In this document: one piece after another, positions 34,397 through 43,263 of the stretch | Layout of the letters: each line of letters opens with the position of its first letter | Numbering within the stretch: position 1 is the stretch's first letter | Assembly: GCA_014192545.1 (NCBI GenBank) | Contig: BJHL01000002.1 | Location: 124,001-188,000 of the forward strand | Direction of reading: 5' to 3' | Length of the DNA: 64,000 bases | From: Phycisphaerae bacterium | GTDB lineage: Bacteria > Planctomycetota > Phycisphaerae > Phycisphaerales > UBA1924 | The notes under the pieces: model-generated | The model's database searches: none | The model's input: the letters and a program-made list of their open reading frames with translations, nothing else | Told to the model about the DNA's origin: nothing | Position numbers and translations under genes: made by a program

Positions 34397-34829
34397 AGTC
34401 GGCTCCACCGACGGACTCGTGCTGGTTCGTCATACGTCACGACGAACCAGCGTCCGCCAACATCACTCAACGAGTCGGCTCACGCTCTATCCCAACGTGT
34501 CGGCTCGAGATTCCGCATCTCGAACTCTTGCCCTGGTGGGCAGCGTACTTTCGCACGCTCCCGGGCTAGGCCTGGGCTGTGCGTTGGTCAGCACGGTAGC
34601 CCTCTGCCTGTTGGGTCGTTACAGGATACAAACTCTGGTGGGGGTCTGTCTAGTCCCCCCCTACCAAGAATGAACCAAATAACTTGGCATTCGTCCGGTA
34701 GGGGTTGGGGGTCGCCTTCGCCCACTCGTCCGGGCGCACCTCTGGCGCGTCCGGGTCTATCCCGTTGGCAACTATTCGTGGCTCGCTGGCGCGGGTTGCG
34801 TCGTTCTTACCAGATGGACTTCCATGCAA
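34397..34829. other. Intergenic region upstream of the giant gene
   Basis: 433 bp between the giant gene and the racemase-like gene, both on the minus strand. No gene is supported. A short GGGGG/CCCCC inverted pair around 34640-34665 and C/G-rich stretches are present. A TATCCT on the minus strand near 34625 could be a weak -10, but no matching -35 was found, so the giant gene's promoter is not assigned. Confidence 0.45.
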
Positions 34830-35537
34830 TCAGTTCGCACCGGGCGTCGTTCGCTCCACCGCCGCATGCGCCAAGATTTCCGAACTGTCATAGATAGGCA
34901 GCACGCAATTGTCCACCCCAATCACCAGCGGCAGTTCGCTGCTTGCCAAAATCACCGCCTCACATCCGCCCTCATACATGTGCTGCACCATGCTCAACAC
35001 AGCTTCATGACTTTCAGGCCTCGTTGTGCCGTAAATCAACTCATCGAAAATGATCCGGTCCAATCGCTCGGCTTCATGCTCGCTAGGCGCATGCACCTGA
35101 ATGCCACGCAAACCCAGATGTGTCTGATACGTCGAGCTGCGCGTCACAAGTTTGGTTCCCAAAATGCCCACAACCTTGCGTTTGTCCTTCGCGAGCTGTT
35201 CGCCCACCAACTCCGGAATCGTCAGCCACGGAATCGGGCTGCCAACTTCCGCAAGTTGCACGCCGTATTGCACCGCGTTGTCGGGCGTCAAACAAATCCC
35301 CGCGCCGCATCGCGCAAGAATCTCCGCGCTCTTCCGCAACAGTTTTCCCACGCCATGCCAGTCATCCCGCCGAATGCAATCCAGATACGCCGACAACGGT
35401 TCGTTGTGAACACTAATCCGCGGCTGCTCGTTGGGCGACCGCCTTGTGCCCGCAAATCGAGTCACGAGGCGATAGAACAAAGCGCAGCCTTCTGAACTGA
35501 CGCCGACGATGCCGATGTGGTTGGTTGGTGTTGCCAT
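34830..35537 (-). CDS. Aspartate/glutamate racemase-family protein with altered active site
   Basis: About 235 residues from ATG 35537 (MATPTNHIGIVGVSSEG); the frame extends upstream antisense to hscB, which argues against a longer start. The two-lobed Asp/Glu racemase fold is recognised by GIVGVSSEGCALFYR, ILARCGAGICLTPDNAVQYG, VVGILGTKLV and EAVILASSELPLVIG. In active enzymes each lobe supplies a cysteine, in C-(P)-x-N-T and G-C-T-E-x-P. Here these places read TPDNA and SSELP, so both appear replaced; a Cys lies two residues before the first site. Catalytic racemisation is therefore doubtful. It is divergent from hscB at 35638. Confidence 0.75.
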   Translation of the reverse strand: MATPTNHIGIVGVSSEGCALFYRLVTRFAGTRRSPNEQPRISVHNEPLSAYLDCIRRDDWHGVGKLLRKSAEILARCGAGICLTPDNAVQYGVQLAEVGSPIPWLTIPELVGEQLAKDKRKVVGILGTKLVTRSSTYQTHLGLRGIQVHAPSEHEAERLDRIIFDELIYGTTRPESHEAVLSMVQHMYEGGCEAVILASSELPLVIGVDNCVLPIYDSSEILAHAAVERTTPGAN

Positions 35538-35637
35538 GGTGTTCACGCGAAGCCGTCCATCAATATAAGTAGTTGCTCGCCACGACGCGAGGATTCTTTT
35601 CGGTATTCCGCGCGCAGGTCCGTTATGATCGGTCGCT

Positions 35638-36225
35638 ATGGCCTCCGCTCCTACAGATGATCCATTCGACACGCTGGGCCTTCCGGCGGTCTTTGCGCTG
35701 GATACCGCAAGTATCGAACGCGCCGCACTGTCGAAACTTTCACGCCTGCACCCAGATATGGGAGGCAACATGGGCGCCAACGCTGCATCTGCAGACGCAA
35801 ACGCCGATGCCGATTTGGATCAAGCCGTGCAAGCTGCACGCATCAACGCCGCTCGTGACACGCTTCTCTTCACACTCGCGCGGGCCGAAGCACTGCTCAA
35901 ACGCCTGGGCGGCCCCGCAAAAGAAGCCGACAAATCGCTCCCCCCCGGCTTCCTCGTCGAGATCATGTCGGTGCGCGAGCAAGCCGAAGAAGCTCTCGCG
36001 AGTAACGACGTATCCAGCAGAGCAACATGGACCCAGTGGGCGCTCGAAGAGCGCGGACAAGCTGAGTCCCGCGCCAACGCGCTCTTCACGCAAGCAGCCA
36101 GCAATCCCGCCGCCCTTCGCGACCTTCGCACTCACCTCAACAAATGGCGATACATCGAGCGACTGATCGAACAACTCGATCCTGCGTATCACCAAGGTCG
36201 CAGCGACGTCGGAGGCGTGGCATAA
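35638..36225 (+). CDS. hscB: HscB-like J-domain co-chaperone
   Basis: 195 residues. DPFDTLGLPAVFALD opens a J domain, with the HPD motif at residues 38-40 (SRLHPDMGG) that stimulates an Hsp70 partner. A linker rich in Ala/Asp/Asn (about 43-62) is longer than usual. The C-terminal three-helix part, with LPPGFLVEIMSVREQAEEAL and KWRYIERLIEQL, matches HscB, which brings IscU to HscA in iron-sulfur cluster assembly. No isc genes are adjacent; the nearest related gene is the IscA type at 22102. It is followed after 3 bp by a CNNM-type gene, so cotranscription is very likely. Confidence 0.88.
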   Translation: MASAPTDDPFDTLGLPAVFALDTASIERAALSKLSRLHPDMGGNMGANAASADANADADLDQAVQAARINAARDTLLFTLARAEALLKRLGGPAKEADKSLPPGFLVEIMSVREQAEEALASNDVSSRATWTQWALEERGQAESRANALFTQAASNPAALRDLRTHLNKWRYIERLIEQLDPAYHQGRSDVGGVA

Positions 36226-36228
36226 GTC

Positions 36229-37539
36229 ATGTCAACCCTGTCGATCATCATGTTGGCTCTCTTGCCGTTGCTGTTGCTGTTTAGTGCCGCATGCAGCGCG
36301 GGCGAAACCGCTCTCTTCAGCCTCACGCAAGCTGACCGCATTCGTCTTCGCAAAAACTACGAAACCGCTTCCAACGCCGCTGAGTCCATGCTCTCCCAGC
36401 CGCGCTCGCTGCTGATTGCCATTCTGCTCGCCAACGTCACCGTCAACACCGCCTTCTTCACCCTCGCCGGCCTTGCTGGCAAAGAGTTATTCGGCACCAT
36501 CGGCGCCGCAGCGTTCAGCATCGGCAGTGTCCTCGCCATGATCCTCGGCGCCGAAGTCTTGCCCAAAGCCATCGCATCCGTCCACCGGGTTACCGTCTGC
36601 CGCGTGCTCGCTGTGCCGGTCTTCGCCTGGTTCACACTCATCTCGCCGCTTCGCATCGTGCTTGATCGCCTCGTCATCGCGCCGCTCTCACGCCTCTTCC
36701 GCCCCGCCGGCGCGGGCGAAGCCGAACCCCTCACCGCCGATGACTTGTCAAACCTCGTTTCGCTCAACGCCCAGCAAGGCGTGCTGCACGAGGGCGAAGA
36801 ACAACTGCTCGCCGATGTCTTGCAACTCTCAACCCTTCGCGTGCGCGACATCATGATTCCCCGCGTCGATGTCAAGTGGCTCGACGCCATCAACACCAGC
36901 CAAGAACTCCTCCAAATCTCCCGCGAAACCGGCTACACGCGTTTCCCTGTCTGCCGAGGCCGCCTCGATGAACGCCAACTCGTCGGCATCGTCAACGTGC
37001 AGCGCGTCTTGCCACGACTCGCCAAGCAAGGCATCGCCGCACGCTTGCCTTTGCCCGGACTTGTTGACAACGTGCAGTTTGTTCCCGCCCGCGCCCGCGT
37101 CGATCAACTCATCGAGTTGTTCCGCGCCAATCACTGCGACGCCGCCATCGTCGTCAACGAAACAGGCGAAATCGCAGGCTTCGTACAAGTCGACAACGTC
37201 GTGAATGAACTCGTCAAGTTCGCCGCCAGCAGCGACGAAACCCCGCGCCAGCAGGTGCGCATGGTGGGCCTTGGCGAATGGGAAGTGCCAGGCAGATTGT
37301 CCGTCCACCACTGGGAAGAGTTCTTCGAGCCCATGGAAGGCACCCGTCGCGAAGGCGTGAGCACCGTCGCTGGCCTCGTTCTCATGCGCCTTGGTCGCGT
37401 CCCGCGAGTGGGAGACATGGTCATCATCGGCAATGTGCAACTGCGCGTCGATGTCATGAGCGGGCGCAACATCGAACTCGTCCGCGTCTCCATTCGCGAT
37501 ATTGCAACTCCCGCAACGCAGAAGGGGGCTGCCTCATGA
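36229..37539 (+). CDS. CNNM/CorC-type membrane protein (DUF21, CBS pair, CorC_HlyC)
   Basis: 436 residues. An N-terminal DUF21 domain has three or four transmembrane helices (IIMLALLPLLLLFSAACSAG, LLIAILLANVTVNTAFFTL, and the VLAMILGAEVLPKAIA segment). A CBS pair at about 200-330 (VRDIMIPRVDVKWLDA, YTRFPVCRGRLDERQLVGIV) comes next, then a CorC_HlyC domain (WEVPGRLSVHHWEEF) to the end. This family moves or senses Mg2+ or Co2+. The full domain set suggests a functional transporter. It lies 3 bp after hscB and overlaps the next gene by 4 bp (ATGA), so it is part of one operon. Confidence 0.9.
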   Translation: MSTLSIIMLALLPLLLLFSAACSAGETALFSLTQADRIRLRKNYETASNAAESMLSQPRSLLIAILLANVTVNTAFFTLAGLAGKELFGTIGAAAFSIGSVLAMILGAEVLPKAIASVHRVTVCRVLAVPVFAWFTLISPLRIVLDRLVIAPLSRLFRPAGAGEAEPLTADDLSNLVSLNAQQGVLHEGEEQLLADVLQLSTLRVRDIMIPRVDVKWLDAINTSQELLQISRETGYTRFPVCRGRLDERQLVGIVNVQRVLPRLAKQGIAARLPLPGLVDNVQFVPARARVDQLIELFRANHCDAAIVVNETGEIAGFVQVDNVVNELVKFAASSDETPRQQVRMVGLGEWEVPGRLSVHHWEEFFEPMEGTRREGVSTVAGLVLMRLGRVPRVGDMVIIGNVQLRVDVMSGRNIELVRVSIRDIATPATQKGAAS

Positions 37540-38525
37540 GCACGTGGGAATTCCTTATCTGGTGGTCGCTCATCGTCCTCACATTCCTGGGCTCGTTCTT
37601 ATGCTCGGGCCTTGAAATCGGTAGCTACTCGCTCAACCGCGTGCGTCTGGACCTCAAAGCCTCGCGCCCTAACGCGGGCGAAGACGTGCGCATCCTTCGC
37701 CGCGAACTCGAAAAGCCCGCGCGCTTGCTCGCCACGCTGCTCATCAGCAACAACATCGTCAACGCCATCGCTGCCGAAGCGACCACCAACATTCTCAACG
37801 ACATCGGCAAAGCCCCGTGGATGATCGCGATCATCAACACGGTCGTTCTTGGGCCGTTGCTGTTCGTGCTGGGCGACGCTTTGCCCAAAGAACTCTTCCG
37901 CGTCGAAGCTGATCGCCTCATGCCCATCTTCGCGCGTTCGCTCCGCCTCGTCCGCTGGCTGCTCACCATCACAGGCGTGTTGCCGCTGGTCCAGTGGTTC
38001 GCGCACCTCGCCGAGCGACTGCTCAAACTGCCGCAAGACTCCGCAAGTGACGCCCGCCAGCGCATCGCGAACCTGCTCAAGGAAGGCGCTGGCTCAGGTG
38101 TTCTCAGCGATGCACAAGTCAGCATGCTCGACCGCGCCTTGCTCTTCCGCAATCTCACAGCAGGCGACGAAATGACGCCATGGGACAAAGTCTTCGTCGT
38201 CCCCGCAAGTGCCGAGCGCGGGCGCGTCTTTGATCTTGTCGCAGGCAAAGAACACGCGTTCTTCCCCGTTGTTGATCGTGCCGGAAAAGTAGTGGGGGTG
38301 CTCCGGCATCTTGATCTTTACACACAAACACGCAAAACGCTGGGCGAACTCATTCAGCCTGTGCCGCGTATCGCCATCAAGACTCCCGCCCGCGAGGCTC
38401 TCGCCACGCTCCGCCTCAAAAAGTCCCGCGTCGCAATTGTGGAAGACGCCACCGGAAGGCCGATTGGATTAGTGACGGCGAAAGACCTCGTCGCCCCGCT
38501 CACAGGTGAACTCGCAGGTTTATGA
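37536..38525 (+). CDS. CNNM-type membrane protein, short form (DUF21 plus CBS pair)
   Basis: 329 residues from ATG 37536, whose ATGA overlaps the stop of the preceding gene, so translation is probably coupled. DUF21-type helices are seen at LIWWSLIVLTFLGSFLCSG, ATLLISNNIVNAIAAEAT and LGPLLFVLGDALPKELF. A CBS pair follows (FRNLTAGDEMTPWDKVFVVP, then RVAIVEDATGRPIGLVTAKD). Unlike its neighbour it ends after the CBS pair and lacks the CorC_HlyC domain. The two different lengths in tandem suggest a heteromeric complex, which is an inference. Confidence 0.88.
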   Translation: MSTWEFLIWWSLIVLTFLGSFLCSGLEIGSYSLNRVRLDLKASRPNAGEDVRILRRELEKPARLLATLLISNNIVNAIAAEATTNILNDIGKAPWMIAIINTVVLGPLLFVLGDALPKELFRVEADRLMPIFARSLRLVRWLLTITGVLPLVQWFAHLAERLLKLPQDSASDARQRIANLLKEGAGSGVLSDAQVSMLDRALLFRNLTAGDEMTPWDKVFVVPASAERGRVFDLVAGKEHAFFPVVDRAGKVVGVLRHLDLYTQTRKTLGELIQPVPRIAIKTPAREALATLRLKKSRVAIVEDATGRPIGLVTAKDLVAPLTGELAGL

Positions 38526-38600
38526 ACACAGCAGATGCAACGAACGCAAACTTTTCGAACGCAAACTACCCAACACGATTCTGACCACAGGAGTATCGCG

Positions 38601-39062
38601 ATGCAAACCTTCTCACGACGCACTGGCAACGGCACCGGAACCGTCATTCTCATCGCCGCCGTGCTCGCACTCGTCGTCATCGCGTTCGTCCGTTCACGCA
38701 GCAGCGGTGATGCTGGCCACACCACGCTCGTCGGCTTCGACGCCGCAGTTCCAATCGAAACCGCCCTCGCCAACGGCAAGCAAGCCGGCAAGCCCACGCT
38801 CCTCTTCTTCACCGCAAACTGGTGCCCGCCCTGCAAGCAAATGAAGAAAGAAGTGCTGCCCCAAGAAGCCATCGCCAACACCATCCGCGATCAATTCGTG
38901 GGCGTGTATGTCGACATCGACAACCGCGCCGCCGACGCCCAGTCCTACGGCATCACAGGCGTGCCCACGTTCATCATCATGGACAAAGACGGCAAAGAAA
39001 TCGCCCGCACCAGCGGCGGCATGCCAGCCAGCGAATTCCAGCAGTTCCTCACCGCCCGCTGA
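38601..39062 (+). CDS. Membrane-anchored thioredoxin-like protein (WCPPC)
   Basis: 153 residues from ATG 38601, with AGGAG 7 bp upstream. One transmembrane helix lies at residues about 13-30 (GTVILIAAVLALVVIAFV), so the domain faces the periplasm. The thioredoxin domain carries W-C-P-P-C at 74-78 (FFTANWCPPCKQMKKEVL) and the cis-proline loop GVPTFIIMD. The CPPC form is common in reducing thioredoxin-like proteins such as TlpA and DsbD-gamma relatives. The gene lies 75 bp after the second CNNM gene and 53 bp before a second thioredoxin gene. Confidence 0.88.
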   Translation: MQTFSRRTGNGTGTVILIAAVLALVVIAFVRSRSSGDAGHTTLVGFDAAVPIETALANGKQAGKPTLLFFTANWCPPCKQMKKEVLPQEAIANTIRDQFVGVYVDIDNRAADAQSYGITGVPTFIIMDKDGKEIARTSGGMPASEFQQFLTAR

Positions 39063-39115
39063 GTTTTCAGCCGCCGCCGCAAACGCCATATCCTTCTGGC
39101 AACAGGAGGGTGCCC

Positions 39116-39649
39116 ATGAGGACTTCACGTTTGCTCATCGATTCCCGTCGTGCTGGTCGTTCGCAGGTTGGCATGCTGGCGGTCGCCTTGGTCATTGGCC
39201 TGGCAGCCGCTGTCGTCATCGCGATGAAGTTCAAGAAGCCGGCGGAAGAAGCCAGTCCAGCCGAAGAGCAGCCGATTGCGATCGCCCCAACGCCCGTCGC
39301 ACCCTCCGACATCTCCTACTTCGACCACGACATCTCGCTGATGAACGCCAAGAACAAGGCAATCAACGACAATAACAAAGACGTGCTGCTCTACTTCACG
39401 GCAACGTGGTGCGGCCCTTGCAAACTCATGAAGAGCGACGTGCTCCCGCAGCCCGAAGTGAGTGATCTGATCAAATCCAAGTACGTCGCAGTCTACATCG
39501 ATATCGATAAGCGCCCCGAAGACGCCCGCAAGTTCGGCATCAACTCCGTGCCCGCATTTGTCATCACGCGCAAGGGCGAGGAACTCTCTCGGCGCAAGGG
39601 CTTCCAGATGCAGCAAGGTTTCATCGAGTGGCTCAAGGAAGCCCGCTAG
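39116..39649 (+). CDS. Membrane-anchored thioredoxin-like protein (WCGPC)
   Basis: 177 residues from ATG 39116, with AGGAGGG just upstream. A transmembrane helix lies at about 18-37 (QVGMLAVALVIGLAAAVVIA), then a Pro/Glu-rich linker to about 65. The thioredoxin domain has W-C-G-P-C with cysteines at 99 and 102 (YFTATWCGPCKLMKSDVL) and SVPAFVITRKGEEL with the cis-proline. It resembles the preceding protein in design but has the classic thioredoxin active site and a longer spacer, as expected of a diverged tandem duplicate. Confidence 0.88.
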   Translation: MRTSRLLIDSRRAGRSQVGMLAVALVIGLAAAVVIAMKFKKPAEEASPAEEQPIAIAPTPVAPSDISYFDHDISLMNAKNKAINDNNKDVLLYFTATWCGPCKLMKSDVLPQPEVSDLIKSKYVAVYIDIDKRPEDARKFGINSVPAFVITRKGEELSRRKGFQMQQGFIEWLKEAR

Positions 39650-39675
39650 CGAAACCAAGCCCGTTATGAAGCTCA

Positions 39676-41031
39676 TCACGCCAACGCGTGCACAAACAAC
39701 CCCGTCGCCAGCTTCGGATAGAAAAACGTGCTCTTCTGCGGCATGAGCTGGTTCGCCCGGCTCACATCCCGCACCGCACTCAGCGGCGTAGGCCGCACAA
39801 TCACCGCAAGCTGCGCAAACCCCTTGCCGCCGCCCGCACCGGTCTCCTCGCCGCTGCCAATGGCTTCAACTTCTGGAATCGTGTGCGGAAACGCCCACTT
39901 CACCGGCTGCCCGCCATTCAGCTTGCCCTGACACATCTGCTCAACAATCACATACTGGCAAAACGCAACCGAAAGCTCGCGCCACGCACGAGGCTTCTCC
40001 GGAAACCGCGCCGCAAGCATGTCAGGCTTCGCCGGCTGCGCGAGGTAACCGCGCTTGCTCGCAAAATCCCACAACGCAAATCGCTCATCGCCCAAATCAC
40101 TGCGAGTTGCCAGAGCCGCATCAAGCTCCTTCATGCTCCCCGCAAACGCCGTCACGCGAATCGCATCACTACTCGCCTTCGCGAAGTTCTCCCACGAGTA
40201 ATCCTTCATCCCGCCCAGCACCCGGTGCGTGGGCCAAATCACCAGCCCCGGATCACTCATGCTCACCAGCACCATCATGCTCCGCTTCGCGGGATGATCC
40301 GCCGCCAGCGCGCCTTGTTCTTCCAACTGCTTCAAATAACTTAACCCCGTCGTATACCGATGGTGCCCATCCGCAATAAAAATATCCTCGCCCTTCAGCG
40401 CCGACTGATACGCCCCGATCGTCGCCGCATCAGACACCGTCCACAACTCATGCAGCACGCCATCCCCACCCAGTTCCTTGCTCATCGTCGCCGTCATGTC
40501 CGGCGCACGTTTGCTCATCACCTCGCGAACCAGCTTCGTCGCAACCCCCTGCTCATCCGCATGCAATCCAAAAATCGGCGACAACTGCGTCTTGGTCGCC
40601 TTCATCAGCGCCATCCGATCTTCCTTCGGACCGCTGAAAGTCTCCTCGTGCGGCAACACCCCGCCGCCCGCCCGCGGCCCAAACGCCACCACATCTGTCG
40701 TGCAAGCCATGCCGCATCGCTGAATCAACTTGCCATCCGCCATGAATGACTGCCGATACGCAAACATCGCCGGCGTCCCGCGCTTGCTCAACACCCCGCG
40801 CGCAAGCAACTCGCTCAATGCCTTCGCCGCACCCTCATACGCTGCCGCCGGCCCCAGCTCCTTCGCCGGCGTGTGAGGCAAATCAATCCCCACAATGTTC
40901 GCCGCGTTCTTCGCCAGCAGTCGCGCCTTGCCCTGCCCATCCAGCACGTCATAAGGCGGCGCAATCAGCGCCGAAGCATCGCCAGAACCAGACAGATATT
41001 GCATCGCATGAAACGGGTAAACAGTCGCCAT
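39676..41031 (-). CDS. DUF1015 family protein
   Basis: 451 residues from ATG 41031 (MATVYPFHAMQYLSGSG); the frame extends to 41073 without support. Family features are IAPPYDVLDGQGKARLLAKN, YGxH-like FIADGHHRYTTGLSYLKQL, and PTHRVL. DUF1015 proteins are cytoplasmic, and some relatives (SerK/SbnI type) phosphorylate serine, but that function cannot be assumed here. The gene converges on the thioredoxin gene and is divergent from purQ, whose ATG lies 60 bp away. Confidence 0.85.
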   Translation of the reverse strand: MATVYPFHAMQYLSGSGDASALIAPPYDVLDGQGKARLLAKNAANIVGIDLPHTPAKELGPAAAYEGAAKALSELLARGVLSKRGTPAMFAYRQSFMADGKLIQRCGMACTTDVVAFGPRAGGGVLPHEETFSGPKEDRMALMKATKTQLSPIFGLHADEQGVATKLVREVMSKRAPDMTATMSKELGGDGVLHELWTVSDAATIGAYQSALKGEDIFIADGHHRYTTGLSYLKQLEEQGALAADHPAKRSMMVLVSMSDPGLVIWPTHRVLGGMKDYSWENFAKASSDAIRVTAFAGSMKELDAALATRSDLGDERFALWDFASKRGYLAQPAKPDMLAARFPEKPRAWRELSVAFCQYVIVEQMCQGKLNGGQPVKWAFPHTIPEVEAIGSGEETGAGGGKGFAQLAVIVRPTPLSAVRDVSRANQLMPQKSTFFYPKLATGLFVHALA

Positions 41032-41091
41032 GCCACAAGCGTAGCTGGAACTCACGCTCACGCCCTCCCCCACGCGTCCCTATCGTCCCTC

Positions 41092-41934
41092 ATGCCCTCC
41101 GCCCTCGTCATCCGCGCCCCAGGCACCAACTGCGACCAAGAAATGCTCCGCGGCTTCACCCTTGCCGGCGCATCCGCAGAACTCCACCACATCGACGCCG
41201 TCATCGCCAGCCCCGCGATGCTCGACCGCTTCGATCTCATCGGTTTTCCAGGCGGATTCTCCTACGGCGACGACATCGCCAGTGGCCGCATCTTCGCCAT
41301 GAAACTCCGCGAGCGCCTCTACCCCGCCCTCCGCCGCGCTCTTGATCGCAGCGTCCCCATGATCGGCGCCTGCAACGGCTTTCAAACCCTCGTCCAAGTC
41401 GGTCTCCTCCCCGGCCCCGAAATCGCCCGTAATTGGCCCGACACACCCCCCGCCCAATCCCTCGCCCTCTCTGACAACACCACAGGCCGCTTCGCTGACC
41501 GCTGGGTGGGCGTCACCTATGAACCTTGCAGCGTCTGCGTCTGGACGCGAGGCCTGGCCGAAACCTTCGCACCAAACGCCGCCGACGTCCAGCAACTCCC
41601 CGTGGCCCACGGCGAAGGCCGACTCGTCGCCGCCGAACCCAAAGTCCTCGACGCCCTCGAACACCGCGGCCAAGTCGCACTGCGATACACCGACAACTTC
41701 AACGGCAGCGAACGAGCCATCGCCGGCATCTGCGACTCCAGCGGCCTGGTCTTCGGACTGATGCCCCACCCCGAACGCTACCTGACCTGGCACAACCACC
41801 CCTACTGGACCCGCCTGCCCGCCGGCATCAAACAAGGCGACACGCCGGGCCTGATGATGTTCAAAAACGCCGTCGCCGCCGTAATTAGTCGCGGCGCCAG
41901 CCGGGTCGCCGCAGGCTCGCCGGTACTTGCTTGA
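41092..41934 (+). CDS. purQ: Phosphoribosylformylglycinamidine synthase, glutamine amidotransferase subunit
   Basis: 280 residues from ATG 41092 (MPSALVIRAPGTNCDQE). It supplies ammonia from glutamine for FGAM synthesis in purine biosynthesis, working with PurL and PurS. The class I amidotransferase triad is visible: Cys94 in MIGACNGFQTL, His226 and Glu228 in LMPHPERYL. GFPGGFSYGDDIASGRIFA is the PurQ signature. It is somewhat longer than the usual 220-265. purL and purS are not in the window, so the genes are dispersed. The rest of the open frame upstream is antisense to the DUF1015 gene. Confidence 0.93.
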   Translation: MPSALVIRAPGTNCDQEMLRGFTLAGASAELHHIDAVIASPAMLDRFDLIGFPGGFSYGDDIASGRIFAMKLRERLYPALRRALDRSVPMIGACNGFQTLVQVGLLPGPEIARNWPDTPPAQSLALSDNTTGRFADRWVGVTYEPCSVCVWTRGLAETFAPNAADVQQLPVAHGEGRLVAAEPKVLDALEHRGQVALRYTDNFNGSERAIAGICDSSGLVFGLMPHPERYLTWHNHPYWTRLPAGIKQGDTPGLMMFKNAVAAVISRGASRVAAGSPVLA

Positions 41935-42157
41935 GCCTGAACCGCCAGCTTTTTCCACTCCCGCAAAAATTGATCGCGTAAATTTCCTGATTCGGCAGAC
42001 TTTGCCGATATCATGTCTTGCCGCGTTTTGGGTTCCTTGTCGACACGGAGGTCGGCACCCGACTCGGCTTGTTCGCCGGCTTTTGGCGTTCGAGCCCGTC
42101 GTGCCCCATGCGCAAGAGCACGGCGGCTCAACGGTTCTGGAAGGACCGGAAGGAAGG

Positions 42158-42838
42158 ATGGATCCGATGAAGATGCATAAGGGAATGTTCGGTGTTGCGT
42201 TGGCCCTCGGGCTGACCGGTCTCATGCTCGGCGGCTGCAGCAACAAGAAGAAAGCAGGCGACCTGGCTGCTCAGGAGTCTGTTGAACTTCGCGAACGCAA
42301 CGCCACCCTCGAGCAAGGCAACCGCGAGAAAGACTCGCGCATTGCAGAACTCGAAACCAAGCTCGCGGAATGCAGCACCGTTGCAGTGGCGCCCGTACCC
42401 ACTCAGCCGACTTGGCCAACCACAGTCGGCGCGCCAGTGCAAACCCGTCCCACGGTTTCAAACGCAGATCAGGACTTCCAGATCAACGAACGTGGCGAAG
42501 CACAAGCCACCATCGCTGGCAGCGCTCTGTTTGACTCCGGCAAGACCACGATCAAGGACAGCGCCAAGCGCCAACTCGATCGCATCGCCAAGGAACTCAA
42601 CAGCAACTACCGCGGTGCAGCCATCCGTATCGAAGGCCACACCGACAGCGACCCCATCAAGAAGAGCAAGTGGGCCAACAACGACGCACTCAGCCAAGCT
42701 CGCGCTGATGCCGTCAAGCAATATCTCGCCAGCAAGGGCGTGAGCGCAGGCCGCATGAACAGCATCGGCTACGGCAGCACCCAACCCAAGGGCACCAAAG
42801 CCGCCAGCCGCCGCGTCGAAATCGTCGTGACTAAGTAA
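42158..42838 (+). CDS. OmpA/Pal-type peptidoglycan-binding lipoprotein
   Basis: 226 residues from ATG 42158; ATG 42167 is an alternative with AAGGA 10 bp before it. The signal ends in a lipobox with Cys27 (LGLTGLMLGGC). A coiled coil follows (about 35-70, LRERNATLEQGNREKDSRIA), then a Pro/Thr-rich linker, then the OmpA C-terminal domain (about 115-226). The latter has FDSGKTTIKDSAKRQLDRIA, the GHTDSDPIKKSKW peptidoglycan-binding loop, LSQARADAVKQYL and NSIGYGSTQPKGT. It tethers the outer envelope to peptidoglycan. The coiled coil is unlike classical Pal and suggests oligomerisation. Repeat copy 3 and a terminator follow. Confidence 0.9.
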   Translation: MDPMKMHKGMFGVALALGLTGLMLGGCSNKKKAGDLAAQESVELRERNATLEQGNREKDSRIAELETKLAECSTVAVAPVPTQPTWPTTVGAPVQTRPTVSNADQDFQINERGEAQATIAGSALFDSGKTTIKDSAKRQLDRIAKELNSNYRGAAIRIEGHTDSDPIKKSKWANNDALSQARADAVKQYLASKGVSAGRMNSIGYGSTQPKGTKAASRRVEIVVTK

Positions 42839-42862
42839 TTTGGCTCGTAGACCGCCCCGACG

Positions 42863-42890
42863 CCGGACCTGAGGCCCTGCGAAGGTCCGG
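42863..42890 (+). repeat. 3'-end hairpin repeat, copy 3
   Basis: CCGGACCT and AGGTCCGG enclose GAGGCCCTGCGA, preceded by CCCCGACG and followed by ATC. It lies 24 bp behind the OmpA-type stop codon and 19 bp before the terminator hairpin, so it is not itself the terminator. Confidence 0.85.
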
Positions 42891-42908
42891 ATCAAAGTTG
42901 ATAAGAAA

Positions 42909-42937
42909 AGCCCACGCCCCCGCGCGTGGGCTTTTTC
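42909..42937 (+). terminator. Intrinsic terminator of the OmpA-type gene
   Basis: AGCCCACGC pairs with GCGTGGGCT over CCCCGC, followed directly by TTTTT. A strong candidate. Confidence 0.9.
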
Positions 42938-43263
42938 TATTTCTCCTCCTTCTTTACACCCCCTCACGTTCTCACCTCTTCACACTCCGTCACTTCATCA
43001 CTGTCTCCCAAGAAACTCCCAGCCCCCACTCCTGATGCAATTCTTCCAACATCATTTCATCCGAATTCTCGCGAACAATCAGCACTTTCCACTTGACACG
43101 TCTGCATCTACGCCGCAAACCTTCACGAAGCAATACACGTTCCCCCACGGGCAATTCAGTGCTCTTGTTCAGAGCAGCCGTGGACGAAACCCAGCGATTC
43201 TGGGTGCCTGTGACCTAGCCCGATTCATTCGCGGCTCGATATCACGTTTGGAGATTCTGTCTC

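Larger units (their letters stand above)
42839..43263. other. Intergenic region before fasciclin gene
   Basis: 425 bp with no gene supported. It holds repeat copy 3 (42863-42890) and a strong terminator (42909-42937) for the OmpA-type gene. The remaining 320 bp is T/C-rich leader sequence in front of the fasciclin gene. A TTGACA at about 43090-43095 has no good -10 partner, so no promoter is assigned. Confidence 0.5.
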
